Shown: positions 1 to 6,915 of the stretch, piece by piece
Layout of the letters: each line of letters opens with the position of its first letter
Numbering within the stretch: position 1 is the first letter of the stretch
From: Anaerolineales bacterium
GTDB taxonomy: Bacteria > Chloroflexota > Anaerolineae > Anaerolineales > UBA6663
Assembly (NCBI GenBank): GCA_016789175.1
Contig: JAEURK010000100.1
Location: 1-33,975 of the forward strand
Length of the DNA stretch: 33,975 bases
Direction: 5' to 3'
The notes under the pieces: generated by a model
Database searches by the model: none
The model's input: only the letters and a program-made list of their open reading frames with translations
What the model was told of the DNA's origin: nothing
Translations under genes and position numbers: made by a program

Positions 1-74
1 GCCCCGTGGGCGCCCTCGCGCACGAGGCCGTAGCCCGTCGTCGCTGTGCCGGGGTCGATCCCCAGGACGATCAT
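1..74 (-). CDS. ruvC: RuvC Holliday junction endonuclease, N-terminal fragment
   Basis: The minus strand from the ATG at 74 reads MIVLGIDPGTATTGYGLV, then REGAHG, and leaves the window after about 24 codons. The IDPG motif, with its early catalytic aspartate, followed by TGYG is the typical RuvC opening (RNase H fold resolvase of the RuvABC branch-migration complex). It starts 20 bases downstream of the yebC stop, and yebC-ruvC adjacency is common in bacteria, which supports the call. No clear Shine-Dalgarno is visible, so translational coupling to yebC is plausible. Only the N-terminus is present, so domain integrity cannot be judged. Confidence 0.8.
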   Translation of the reverse strand, partial: MIVLGIDPGTATTGYGLVREGAHG

Positions 75-94
75 GAGACCCGGGCGGCGCCGCC

Positions 95-841
95 TCAGGC
101 CAGCAGGGCCAGCGCGGCGTCCGAGACTTCCACGTTGTAGTAGACCGATTGAACGTCGTCGAGCTCTTCGAGATGCTCCACCAGCTTGAGCACCGCCGCC
201 GTCGATTCCGGATCGAGCTCGAGTTTCTGGTTGGGCTCCATCCGCAGCTCGCTCTCGGCCGGCTTGATGCCCGCCTTCTCGAGTGCGTGCACGATCGAGC
301 CGAAATGCTCGGGCGCGGCATAGATCTCGATGACATCCTCGCTCGGCTGCACATCGTCGGCGCCGGCATCCGCCGCCAGCTCGAAGACCTTGTCGGGATC
401 GAGGCCCTCGGCGTTCAGCGCGATGTAAGCCTTGCGCGTGAACTGCCACGAGACCGCGCCGGCCTCGGCCATGTTGCCGTTGGCGCGGGTGACCACGCGC
501 CGGATCTCGGAGACCGAACGGTTGCGGTTATCGGTGAAGACCTGGACCAGCACGCCCGAGCCGGCCGGGCCGTAGGCCTCGTACATCGCTTGCTCGAAGG
601 CGACGCCGTCCTTATCTTCGCCGGTGCCCTTGCGAACGGCACGTTCGATATTGTCCTTCGGCATCGAGCTGGACTTGGCTTTTTCGATCGCCAGGCGGAG
701 TTTGAAGTTCGTGTCGGGGCTGCCGCCGTCGCGAGCCGCGACGATGATGTCGCGCGTCAGGCGGGTGAACAACGCACCACGCTTTGCGTCAGCGGAGTTC
801 TTGGTGCGTTGGATCGTCTTCCATTTACTGTGTCCAGACAT
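95..841 (-). CDS. yebC: YebC/PmpR family protein (TACO1-like)
   Basis: This 248-residue protein opens with MSGHSKWKTIQRTKNSADAK, the highly conserved start of the YebC/PmpR family. Other hallmarks are the stretch around KAKSSSMPKDNIERAVRKG (about residues 55-73), the YEAYGPAGSG motif (about 88-97) and RNRSVSEIRR (about 106-115). Its length matches the usual 240-250. Family members bind DNA as regulators or, as shown for bacterial and mitochondrial relatives, help ribosomes translate difficult proline-rich stretches. A GAGGAAG Shine-Dalgarno lies 7 bases before the ATG, and a strong extended -10 lies about 40 bases upstream. It probably forms an operon with ruvC. Confidence 0.95.
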   Translation of the reverse strand: MSGHSKWKTIQRTKNSADAKRGALFTRLTRDIIVAARDGGSPDTNFKLRLAIEKAKSSSMPKDNIERAVRKGTGEDKDGVAFEQAMYEAYGPAGSGVLVQVFTDNRNRSVSEIRRVVTRANGNMAEAGAVSWQFTRKAYIALNAEGLDPDKVFELAADAGADDVQPSEDVIEIYAAPEHFGSIVHALEKAGIKPAESELRMEPNQKLELDPESTAAVLKLVEHLEELDDVQSVYYNVEVSDAALALLA

Positions 842-848
842 GGTGCAG

Positions 849-855
849 CTTCCTC
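849..855 (-). promoter_or_regulatory. Shine-Dalgarno of yebC
   Basis: GAGGAAG on the minus strand ends 7 bases before the yebC ATG at 841, an optimal spacing that fixes this start. Confidence 0.7.
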
Positions 856-879
856 GATGCGGTGTATTTGCGGCGATCT

Positions 880-888
880 ATTATAACA
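880..888 (-). promoter_or_regulatory. Extended -10 promoter of yebC-ruvC
   Basis: The minus strand reads TGTTATAAT, a perfect TATAAT with the TGn extension. A start site about 7 bases downstream would give a leader of roughly 30 bases including the Shine-Dalgarno. No good -35 is visible; the upstream bases are a GGTC tandem run. Confidence 0.6.
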
Positions 889-904
889 GACCGACCGACC
901 GAGC

Positions 905-921
905 TCTGGCGCCGAGCGCCA
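905..921. repeat. Small perfect hairpin upstream of yebC promoter
   Basis: CTGGCGC, three bases, then GCGCCAG form a perfect 7-bp stem just upstream of the yebC promoter. It could be an operator or part of a terminator, but nothing decides between these. Confidence 0.3.
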
Positions 922-944
922 GGGATATCACATCTTATTCGAGT

Positions 945-1059
945 GGATCGGTTTCTTCGCCACGAATTTCACGAATTGAAACGAATTGGCACGAACGATC
1001 CAGTTCGCTCCAATTCGTGGCAAAACGCACGCTGTTTCAATTGAGACGCGTTAGCCCTG
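945..1059. repeat. Intergenic inverted-repeat element, copy A
   Basis: This gene-free sequence has paired arms: CCACGAATT near 960 and AATTCGTGG at 1012-1020, plus AATTGAAAC near 974 and GTTTCAATT at 1034-1042. The outer parts match a second site at 6707-6915. The left 26 bases differ at 2 positions. The right AATTCGYGG...GCTGTT differs at 4 of 25. Both end in GTTAGCCCTG exactly 13 bases after GCTGTT. It looks like a short dispersed element. No open frame or recognisable function is present. Confidence 0.6.
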
Positions 1060-1128
1060 CGCCGTGAGCTCAGGGTGTGCATGGCCGAGTTGACCTTGTT
1101 GGCGAACCGGATTCGGACGGTTGGCGCT

Positions 1129-1217
1129 GTACACGGATCACACGGATGTTCACGGATGGCACCGAGCCTTACGATACGTTTCCGTGGGATCCGTGCTATC
1201 CGTAAACATCCGTGTAC
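1129..1217. repeat. Inverted ladder of ACGGAT repeats
   Basis: The left arm carries ACGGAT three times, and the right arm carries its complement ATCCGT three times. The best-paired stretches, 1140-1162 and 1193-1215, match at 21 of 23 positions when one is inverted. The ends GTACACGGAT and ATCCGTGTAC are exact inverses. As RNA or single-stranded DNA it would fold into a long stem. Sequences of this style recur in intergenic DNA of environmental bacteria; I do not know a function. Confidence 0.65.
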
Positions 1218-1240
1218 TGGTCCGGCCTGTTTCTGGACTC

Positions 1241-1286
1241 CTGACAACGTGCGATTAGGTGCGCCAACAGGATCGCGCGTTGTCAG
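1241..1286. repeat. 15-base inverted repeat
   Basis: CTGACAACGTGCGAT at 1241-1255 pairs with ATCGCGCGTTGTCAG at 1272-1286 at 14 of 15 positions, with a 16-base loop. It lies in the gap between the protease gene and yebC. There is no T-run, so it is not an obvious terminator. Confidence 0.5.
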
Positions 1287-1340
1287 GCGGAGATTCTGGC
1301 CGCGGCAAGCGCAAAGGACTGTCGTGGCTGCTGGCTAACC

Positions 1341-1378
1341 CGGGTGCGGGGCCGGGATGACGCCCGGCCCTGCACCCG
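1341..1378 (-). terminator. Terminator-like hairpin after the subtilase gene
   Basis: A 16-base arm CGGGTGCGGGGCCGGG pairs with CCCGGCCCTGCACCCG at 15 of 16 positions over a 6-base loop. It begins about 30 bases after the protease stop codon. The stem is very GC-rich but no U-tract follows on the minus strand, so intrinsic termination is plausible, not certain. Confidence 0.5.
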
Positions 1379-1408
1379 ATTGGTTTGGTGGCGCTGATTC
1401 GGACCGAC

Positions 1409-3742
1409 TCAGCGCGACAGGCTGGTCAGCCACTGCGGATAGTAGGCCGGCGCGCATAACCCGACGCCGTCGAGGTTGAAGTTGACGATCGTGCCGTTCG
1501 CGGGCGTGACGGCCGTGAAGCGCAGCGCGTGCGACCCGCCGTTGGCATAGCCGTTGACGGGCAACCGCACCCACTGCCGCGTCGCGTAGTCGGCCTGATC
1601 AAGGGCCGAGATCGCGAAGACCGGCGTGCCGTCAAGCGTGGCCTGGAAGGTGTGCGTGCCATTGGCGCCACCATCGGCGCGGCTGATGTCGATCAGGAAT
1701 TCGAGCGTGGCCGACCCCGACGGGATCGTCACGGTCTGGCTGATGGCCTGGGTCAGCGTGCCGCCGCCGGTGTAGCCGCCGAAGCGCGCCCAGCCCGAGC
1801 CGTCGGCCGGCGTCGCCGGGCCGGTCCCGTCAACCACCGGCGTGGTCCGCAGCGCGAGGACGCCGCCCGGCGTCGACGACTGGCTCCAGGCCGTGCCGTT
1901 CTCGAAGACTGCGTTGCCGATCAGGTTGCCGGGGCAAAGCAGGCGCCCCACCCCGCTCAACGCCAGCGTGACCGGCGACGTGGCGCCGACGCTAAGCGAC
2001 AGCTGACCACTTACCGTGGCGACACCGCCCGGCGTGAAGCGTAGCACGATCGTGCAGGTGCCGTTCGCGGCCAACGACGCGCCGCAGGTGCCGCCGGTGC
2101 CCGGGTAGGAACCGCCCTTGAAGGCGATGCCCGAACCGGTCACGGAGGCGCCCGACAGCGACGCCGCCTTGTTGCCCGGGTTGCGCAGGGTTAACACGCG
2201 ATCGGCCGTCAGATCGACCACCACCTGGCCGAACCCGGCCGAGGCCCCTTCCGCGAAGCCGATCGGCTGGACCATCAACCGCGGTTTAGTGATCGAATTA
2301 CGCGCGTCGGTGACCGAGATCCCGGTCGCCAGCATGCGGGCCAGCAACTGGTCGAGTGTCTCGGTGGGATAGCGTTGCCTGTACACCAGCCAGGCGCCCG
2401 CCGCGTGCGGGGTTGCCATGGAAGTGCCCTGCTTCAACGTGAAGTCGCTGTCGAGCGTCGCGGACTGGATCCACTCGCCCGGTGCCAGCATGGTCAAGAA
2501 TGAGGCGCTGTTAGAAAAAGTCGAAACCTGATCCGCCGGAAGCGCATCGAGACCGCCGTCGCGGGTCGAGCCAACGCTGATGGCCGACGAAATGCAGGCC
2601 GGCGCAGAAAGGCCATCGATGAAGCCCAGGTTGCCAGAGGCAATAAACGTGGCGACGCCCGCAGCCCGCAGATTATCGATGGCGGCCTTTCGCGACGCTT
2701 CCGTTACGTCACAGTTCGCCGTGTACTTGGTCGAGCCGCCGAGGCTCATGTTAACCGACGCAATACCGTACGTGCCATATACGGCCGCAACCCAGTTCAA
2801 GGCTCGGATCTGATCGCTCGCAAAGGTCAGGTAACAGGGCACGTTGAGCGACCCACTGCAGAGGACCGAGCTCTCGATTTTGGAGAAGACCTGGATCGCG
2901 ACGATGCCGGCGTCTGGAGCAACGCCGTTGTACAACGACGAGGCGCCATTTGACACCATGTTGGCGTATGAACGACCCGCCGCGATACCAGCGACGTGCG
3001 TGCCATGGTCGCAAGAGCCAAGCGGATCCAGGTTATTGACACTGCACGGACGAGCCGAGTCATTGCCGTACTGCTCGCTGGTGCCGTTTGGACACAAGGT
3101 CGTGGCGCTGTAAGTACCATTGGTGGTCGAGAAGCAGGCTTCAGCCACGACCCGCCCTGACAGAAACGGATGGAGCTTATCGACTCCGACGTCGAGGATC
3201 GCGACCGCGTAGCCGGCCCCGGTGTACCCAAGCGCATGGGCGCCATAGGTGCCGGCCGCGCCGATCAGGGCCGTGCTCTGGCCCAGCTGGGTCGAATCGA
3301 GGGTGTCTTCCTGGATGCCGGCCACGAAGCGCGAGGCCTGGAGTTGGGCCAGCCCCTGGGCGTCGACCGTGAGGATGGCGAACGGCAGCCGGTCGAGGGC
3401 CTCGAAATCCGGTGCGGCCGCGCCGAGCTCAGCCTGCAGCCCGTCGGCCGCGGTGCCGATAGCGGCGCGCTGATCCAGCCCCTGCGCAGCCGAGAGATCG
3501 GCCTCCGGCGCGAAGCCGGTGTTGAGCCGGACGATAACGCGGACCCGATCCTGCTCCTGGAGCCGCGTGCCCAGCCCGGCGAAGGCCCGGGCGCGCTCGG
3601 CCCGCGACGCCGCCAGCGAGGCGTCCTTGCGAACCACCCGCGGCGCTCCGTCGGCCGCCGAGGCCGGAGGCGTGAACCCCAGACCCGTGAGGAGCAACGC
3701 AACCGCGAGTGACCATCGAACCCACTGTGCCAGATGCCGCAT
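1409..3742 (-). CDS. Secreted S8 (subtilisin-like) serine protease
   Basis: This is an exported protease of about 777 residues. The order is a signal peptide (to about residue 30, ending ASA), an I9-like propeptide (about 65-145), an S8 catalytic domain (about 170-485) and two beta-rich C-terminal regions. The triad is visible in numbering from this start: Asp184 in AILDVGVD, His246 in DHGTHVAG, Ser441 in GTSMATPHAAG, with the oxyanion Asn371 in SGN. Residues about 500-595 resemble choice-of-anchor/ASPM-SPD-2 Ig-like domains. The last ~170 look like a jelly-roll binding module with paired cysteines. I chose the ATG at 3742 because GAGG lies 6 bases upstream. The ATG at 3754 has its GAGGGG abutting the codon. 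It stands alone, with repeat-rich gaps on both sides. The substrate is unknown. Confidence 0.9.
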   Translation of the reverse strand: MRHLAQWVRWSLAVALLLTGLGFTPPASAADGAPRVVRKDASLAASRAERARAFAGLGTRLQEQDRVRVIVRLNTGFAPEADLSAAQGLDQRAAIGTAADGLQAELGAAAPDFEALDRLPFAILTVDAQGLAQLQASRFVAGIQEDTLDSTQLGQSTALIGAAGTYGAHALGYTGAGYAVAILDVGVDKLHPFLSGRVVAEACFSTTNGTYSATTLCPNGTSEQYGNDSARPCSVNNLDPLGSCDHGTHVAGIAAGRSYANMVSNGASSLYNGVAPDAGIVAIQVFSKIESSVLCSGSLNVPCYLTFASDQIRALNWVAAVYGTYGIASVNMSLGGSTKYTANCDVTEASRKAAIDNLRAAGVATFIASGNLGFIDGLSAPACISSAISVGSTRDGGLDALPADQVSTFSNSASFLTMLAPGEWIQSATLDSDFTLKQGTSMATPHAAGAWLVYRQRYPTETLDQLLARMLATGISVTDARNSITKPRLMVQPIGFAEGASAGFGQVVVDLTADRVLTLRNPGNKAASLSGASVTGSGIAFKGGSYPGTGGTCGASLAANGTCTIVLRFTPGGVATVSGQLSLSVGATSPVTLALSGVGRLLCPGNLIGNAVFENGTAWSQSSTPGGVLALRTTPVVDGTGPATPADGSGWARFGGYTGGGTLTQAISQTVTIPSGSATLEFLIDISRADGGANGTHTFQATLDGTPVFAISALDQADYATRQWVRLPVNGYANGGSHALRFTAVTPANGTIVNFNLDGVGLCAPAYYPQWLTSLSR

Positions 3743-3868
3743 AAGGTACCTCATCCCCTCACTTAACGCACCAAATCACGATACCACAGAACAAACTGGC
3801 ACTGCTTCTTCCAGAAGGCTGAAGGGGACGGGCAAGTTGAAGCTGTTGGCTAACTCGCCGGATACGTC

Positions 3869-3950
3869 GCCCCGGCTTTCACCGGGATCCAGATCTCTTG
3901 CACTCCCGCGCGTCCTCGGCCACTGATCCCCGGCTTTCGCCGGAATGACG
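3869..3950. repeat. Paired CCGGCTTTCRCCGG-type intergenic repeat
   Basis: Two direct copies, CCCCGGCTTTCACCGGGATC near 3870 and CCCCGGCTTTCGCCGGAATG near 3928, are separated by about 35 bases. The reverse reading (CATTCCGGCGAAAGCCGGGG) is a widespread short intergenic repeat in many proteobacterial and environmental genomes. Each copy is itself a small palindrome (CCGGC...GCCGG). Confidence 0.6.
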
Positions 3951-4044
3951 AACACGGTGGACGGTTGGGCCTGAAGAACCGGCGGTTTGCCAATGGCATC
4001 AAGGAAGGTGTGCACGGGCGCTTTGTCAGACGCGGAAACCAGCC

Positions 4045-4122
4045 GCGGATGCCGCGGATTTCGCCGAAGGAACCGAGGCCGATGCCGGCCGGGCTCCAGT
4101 TGTTCCGATCCGCGGCATCCGC
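4045..4122. repeat. Perfect 15-base inverted repeat
   Basis: GCGGATGCCGCGGAT at 4045-4059 is the exact inverse of ATCCGCGGCATCCGC at 4108-4122, with a 48-base spacer. It shares the TGCCGCGRATTTCG word with the element near 6720, suggesting related ancestry with the other intergenic inverted repeats here. Confidence 0.6.
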
Positions 4123-4215
4123 GTCATCGGCCGCATCAGAACGGGGCGAAATGGGGCGCGATGTCCCTGAAGGCGGAAAGGCGCCGCGGGCGCTGTGAAA
4201 AGTCTTGAGAATGCT

Positions 4216-5595
4216 TTACCGCGCTGTGAAGAGCGTGTCGACGGCGGCGCTCAACTCAGCCAGATTGCTGACCTGATGAACGGCGGTGCAGAGCGGCCCA
4301 TAGGCCAGCATGTCGCTGTCGCCCTGCCCCCACTCGTAGCGCGGCTCGGGGTTGAACCAGACCAGCCGCTTTGCGCGCCGGCGCAGGCGCTCGAACAACT
4401 CCAGGCGTGGATCGCGGTGGTTGTTGCGCCCGTCGCCGAGCACGATCACGGTCGTGCGGTTGTCGACCGCGTCGAGGAAGTTGTCGACGAAGTTTTGGAG
4501 GCTGTAGCCCAGGTCGGTGGCGTAGTAGCCCGGCGGGATGCGCGTCAGCACATTCGGGATGGCGGCGTCCGGCCGGTGGAGCAAGAATTCGTCGCTAACC
4601 TCCTCGAGGTGATCGTTGAAGGCGAACGAGCGCGCCTTGCCGACCTGGTCCTGCATCTCGTACATCAGGCGCAACATGAACTCGGCCACCGGCCGCATCG
4701 AGGTCGAGATGTCGCAGATCAGCGCGAACTTGGGCTTGATCTGGCGCTTCTTGAAATGGATGGCAAACGGCACGCCGCCGGTGCGCAGGTTGGCGCGCAG
4801 CGTGGTCTTGGCGTCGAGTTGCTTGCCGTCGCCCTTCCTTTGGCGCAACGCGGCCCGTGAGCGCAGCCGGGCCGCCAGCCGCGAGACCAGCTTGCGGAGT
4901 TCGCGCGCCTCGGCCTCGGAGAGCGCGTTGAACGGCGTTTCCATCAGGCCCTGCTCGTCGAAGGATTCGGGCGGTTGCTCGGACAGGTTGCGCGCGATGC
5001 TCTGCCCGGCGTAGCGCGCGGCCTGCTCGGCCAGGGCCTCGGTGTTGGCCTGTAGCATCTGCGCGACGGCCTCGCGGCCTTCCGGGCTCATCCCCATCTG
5101 CTCGAGCTGGCGCAGCAGGGCTTCGATCTCGCGCGCCAACCGCTCCAGGCCCAGCTGGCGCAGCATGTCGCGCGTCAGGCGCTGCTGCTGACCCGGCCGG
5201 GTGGCATGCTGAGCCCCGGCGATCCGGGCCGCACGCGCCATCTCCTCCTCGGTCGGGGGTTGCCCTTGCGCCAACCGTTGCATCAGTCGGCTCAGGTCGC
5301 CGGCCAACGCGCGCAGCGCGTCTTCCAAGGCGCGCTGTTGGTCCGGCGAAAGCGCCTCTTGCGGCGGGATCAGGGGCGGCCCGCCGGACCCGAAGAACAG
5401 CGGAAAGAGCCGCTCGAAGGCTCCGCCGTCGACGCGCTCTTTGATCAGCGTGGCCTTGAGCGCATCCTTGAAGGCCGTCCGATCGCGCACACCCAGTACA
5501 GTTGCCGCGCGGGCGGCATCCTGGCTCTCCGCCAACGACACGCGCACGCCGGCGGCACGAAGCCCTGCGATGAACTGGATGAGACGGTCGTCCAT
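4216..5595 (-). CDS. CoxE-like VWA domain protein
   Basis: A 459-residue soluble protein. The N-terminal half is helical and rich in Arg/Gln/Glu (about 1-260). The C-terminal half is a von Willebrand A domain of the CoxE type (about 285-450). The MIDAS metal site is visible: DISTS at 295-299, Thr360 in YYATDLG, Asp388 in VLGDGRNN. It starts 28 bases after the stop of a MoxR ATPase, the standard partner. MoxR-VWA pairs act as chaperone-like machines that insert metals or remodel target proteins. In carbon monoxide dehydrogenase clusters CoxD-CoxE mature the active site. No target enzyme lies next to this pair, so the client is unknown. There is no clear Shine-Dalgarno. Confidence 0.9.
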   Translation of the reverse strand: MDDRLIQFIAGLRAAGVRVSLAESQDAARAATVLGVRDRTAFKDALKATLIKERVDGGAFERLFPLFFGSGGPPLIPPQEALSPDQQRALEDALRALAGDLSRLMQRLAQGQPPTEEEMARAARIAGAQHATRPGQQQRLTRDMLRQLGLERLAREIEALLRQLEQMGMSPEGREAVAQMLQANTEALAEQAARYAGQSIARNLSEQPPESFDEQGLMETPFNALSEAEARELRKLVSRLAARLRSRAALRQRKGDGKQLDAKTTLRANLRTGGVPFAIHFKKRQIKPKFALICDISTSMRPVAEFMLRLMYEMQDQVGKARSFAFNDHLEEVSDEFLLHRPDAAIPNVLTRIPPGYYATDLGYSLQNFVDNFLDAVDNRTTVIVLGDGRNNHRDPRLELFERLRRRAKRLVWFNPEPRYEWGQGDSDMLAYGPLCTAVHQVSNLAELSAAVDTLFTAR

Positions 5596-5623
5596 ATCGT
5601 CGGGTAGTCAGGTCGTCGATGGA

Positions 5624-6601
<978 letters not shown>

Positions 6602-6611
6602 GCAGACACCT

Positions 6612-6641
6612 CTCCCGGCGCACGTGTTCGCGCCGGGGGAG
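6612..6641 (-). promoter_or_regulatory. Leader hairpin before moxR
   Basis: CCCGGCGC and GCGCCGGG pair perfectly over 8 bases with an 8-base loop. The arm nearest the gene abuts the GGGAGAGGTG ribosome-binding region. If transcribed whole it could partly mask the Shine-Dalgarno. However, the candidate -10 at 6641-6646 would start transcription inside it, so a role is doubtful. Confidence 0.3.
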
Positions 6642-6646
6642 TTATA
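6641..6646 (-). promoter_or_regulatory. Candidate -10 of the moxR-VWA operon
   Basis: TATAAC (5 of 6 to consensus) lies 39 bases before the moxR ATG. No convincing -35 is present. Confidence 0.4.
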
Positions 6647-6706
6647 TCATCCTGACGGTCGGGCGCGGTTAAGCTTCCGGACAGAGCAATCACACTTCAT
6701 GCGCGA

Positions 6707-6915
6707 GGATCGGTTTCTTTGCCGCGAATTTCGTAGCGCTTCAGCCCTATCGGGAGAGTCATAGCCAGAAACGAGGGGGTGCGAAGGTCGGGGCTCCGCC
6801 CTGACCTTCGCACCCCCTCGTTTCTCGTCCAACTTCCGGCTGGCTGAGCAGTCACCGAGTTTCGATGAATTCGCGGTGAAACGCGCGCTGTTACCCGCTT
6901 GATGGGTTAGCCCTG
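6707..6915. repeat. Intergenic inverted-repeat element, copy B
   Basis: This is a diverged, longer relative of 945-1059. The left part GGATCGGTTTCTTTGCC continuing to 6732 differs at 2 of 26 positions. The right part 6868-6892 differs at 4 of 25. The terminal GTTAGCCCTG recurs at the same 13-base distance. The pairing arms are CCGCGAATT and AATTCGCGG, so a base change in one arm is matched in the other compared with copy A. The interior carries about 100 extra bases including the hairpin at 6767-6825. The right end overlaps the stop codon and last codons of the hybrid kinase gene. Confidence 0.6.
6767..6825. repeat. Long near-perfect hairpin
   Basis: A 23-base arm starting AGAAACGAGGGGGTGCG (6767-6789) pairs perfectly with 6803-6825. 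The stem continues through a G.T wobble and three G:C pairs to a five-base loop CTCCG. It lies about 80 bases past the kinase stop on the minus strand. No T-run follows on either strand, so it is not a canonical intrinsic terminator, but it could stop or stabilise transcripts from either side. Confidence 0.7.

Larger units (their letters stand above)
3743..4215. other. Gene-free gap with dispersed repeats
   Basis: No convincing gene is present; open frames here are short and resemble no known protein. It holds two copies of a CCCCGGCTTTC-type repeat (3869-3950) and a perfect 15-base inverted repeat (4045-4059 with 4108-4122). A near-duplicate CGCTGTGAARAG occurs near 4190 and 4221, the second copy within the end of the VWA gene. 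The subtilase promoter must lie at the left end, but no strong -35/-10 pair stands out. Confidence 0.6.
6602..6906. other. Gap between moxR and the hybrid kinase gene
   Basis: No gene is seen. It contains the moxR leader and -10, a long near-perfect hairpin (6767-6825), and most of a diverged copy of the element at 945-1059. Confidence 0.6.

Noticed and set aside
149..886. Long plus-strand open frame opposite yebC
   Set aside because: The minus strand encodes a clear YebC protein. The opposite frame is a GC-rich shadow with no recognisable motif.
1409..3742. Subtilase as leader-peptide protease of a peptide natural product cluster
   Set aside because: No precursor peptide, modification enzyme or transporter is adjacent; the signal peptide and C-terminal beta modules suggest a secreted scavenging enzyme.
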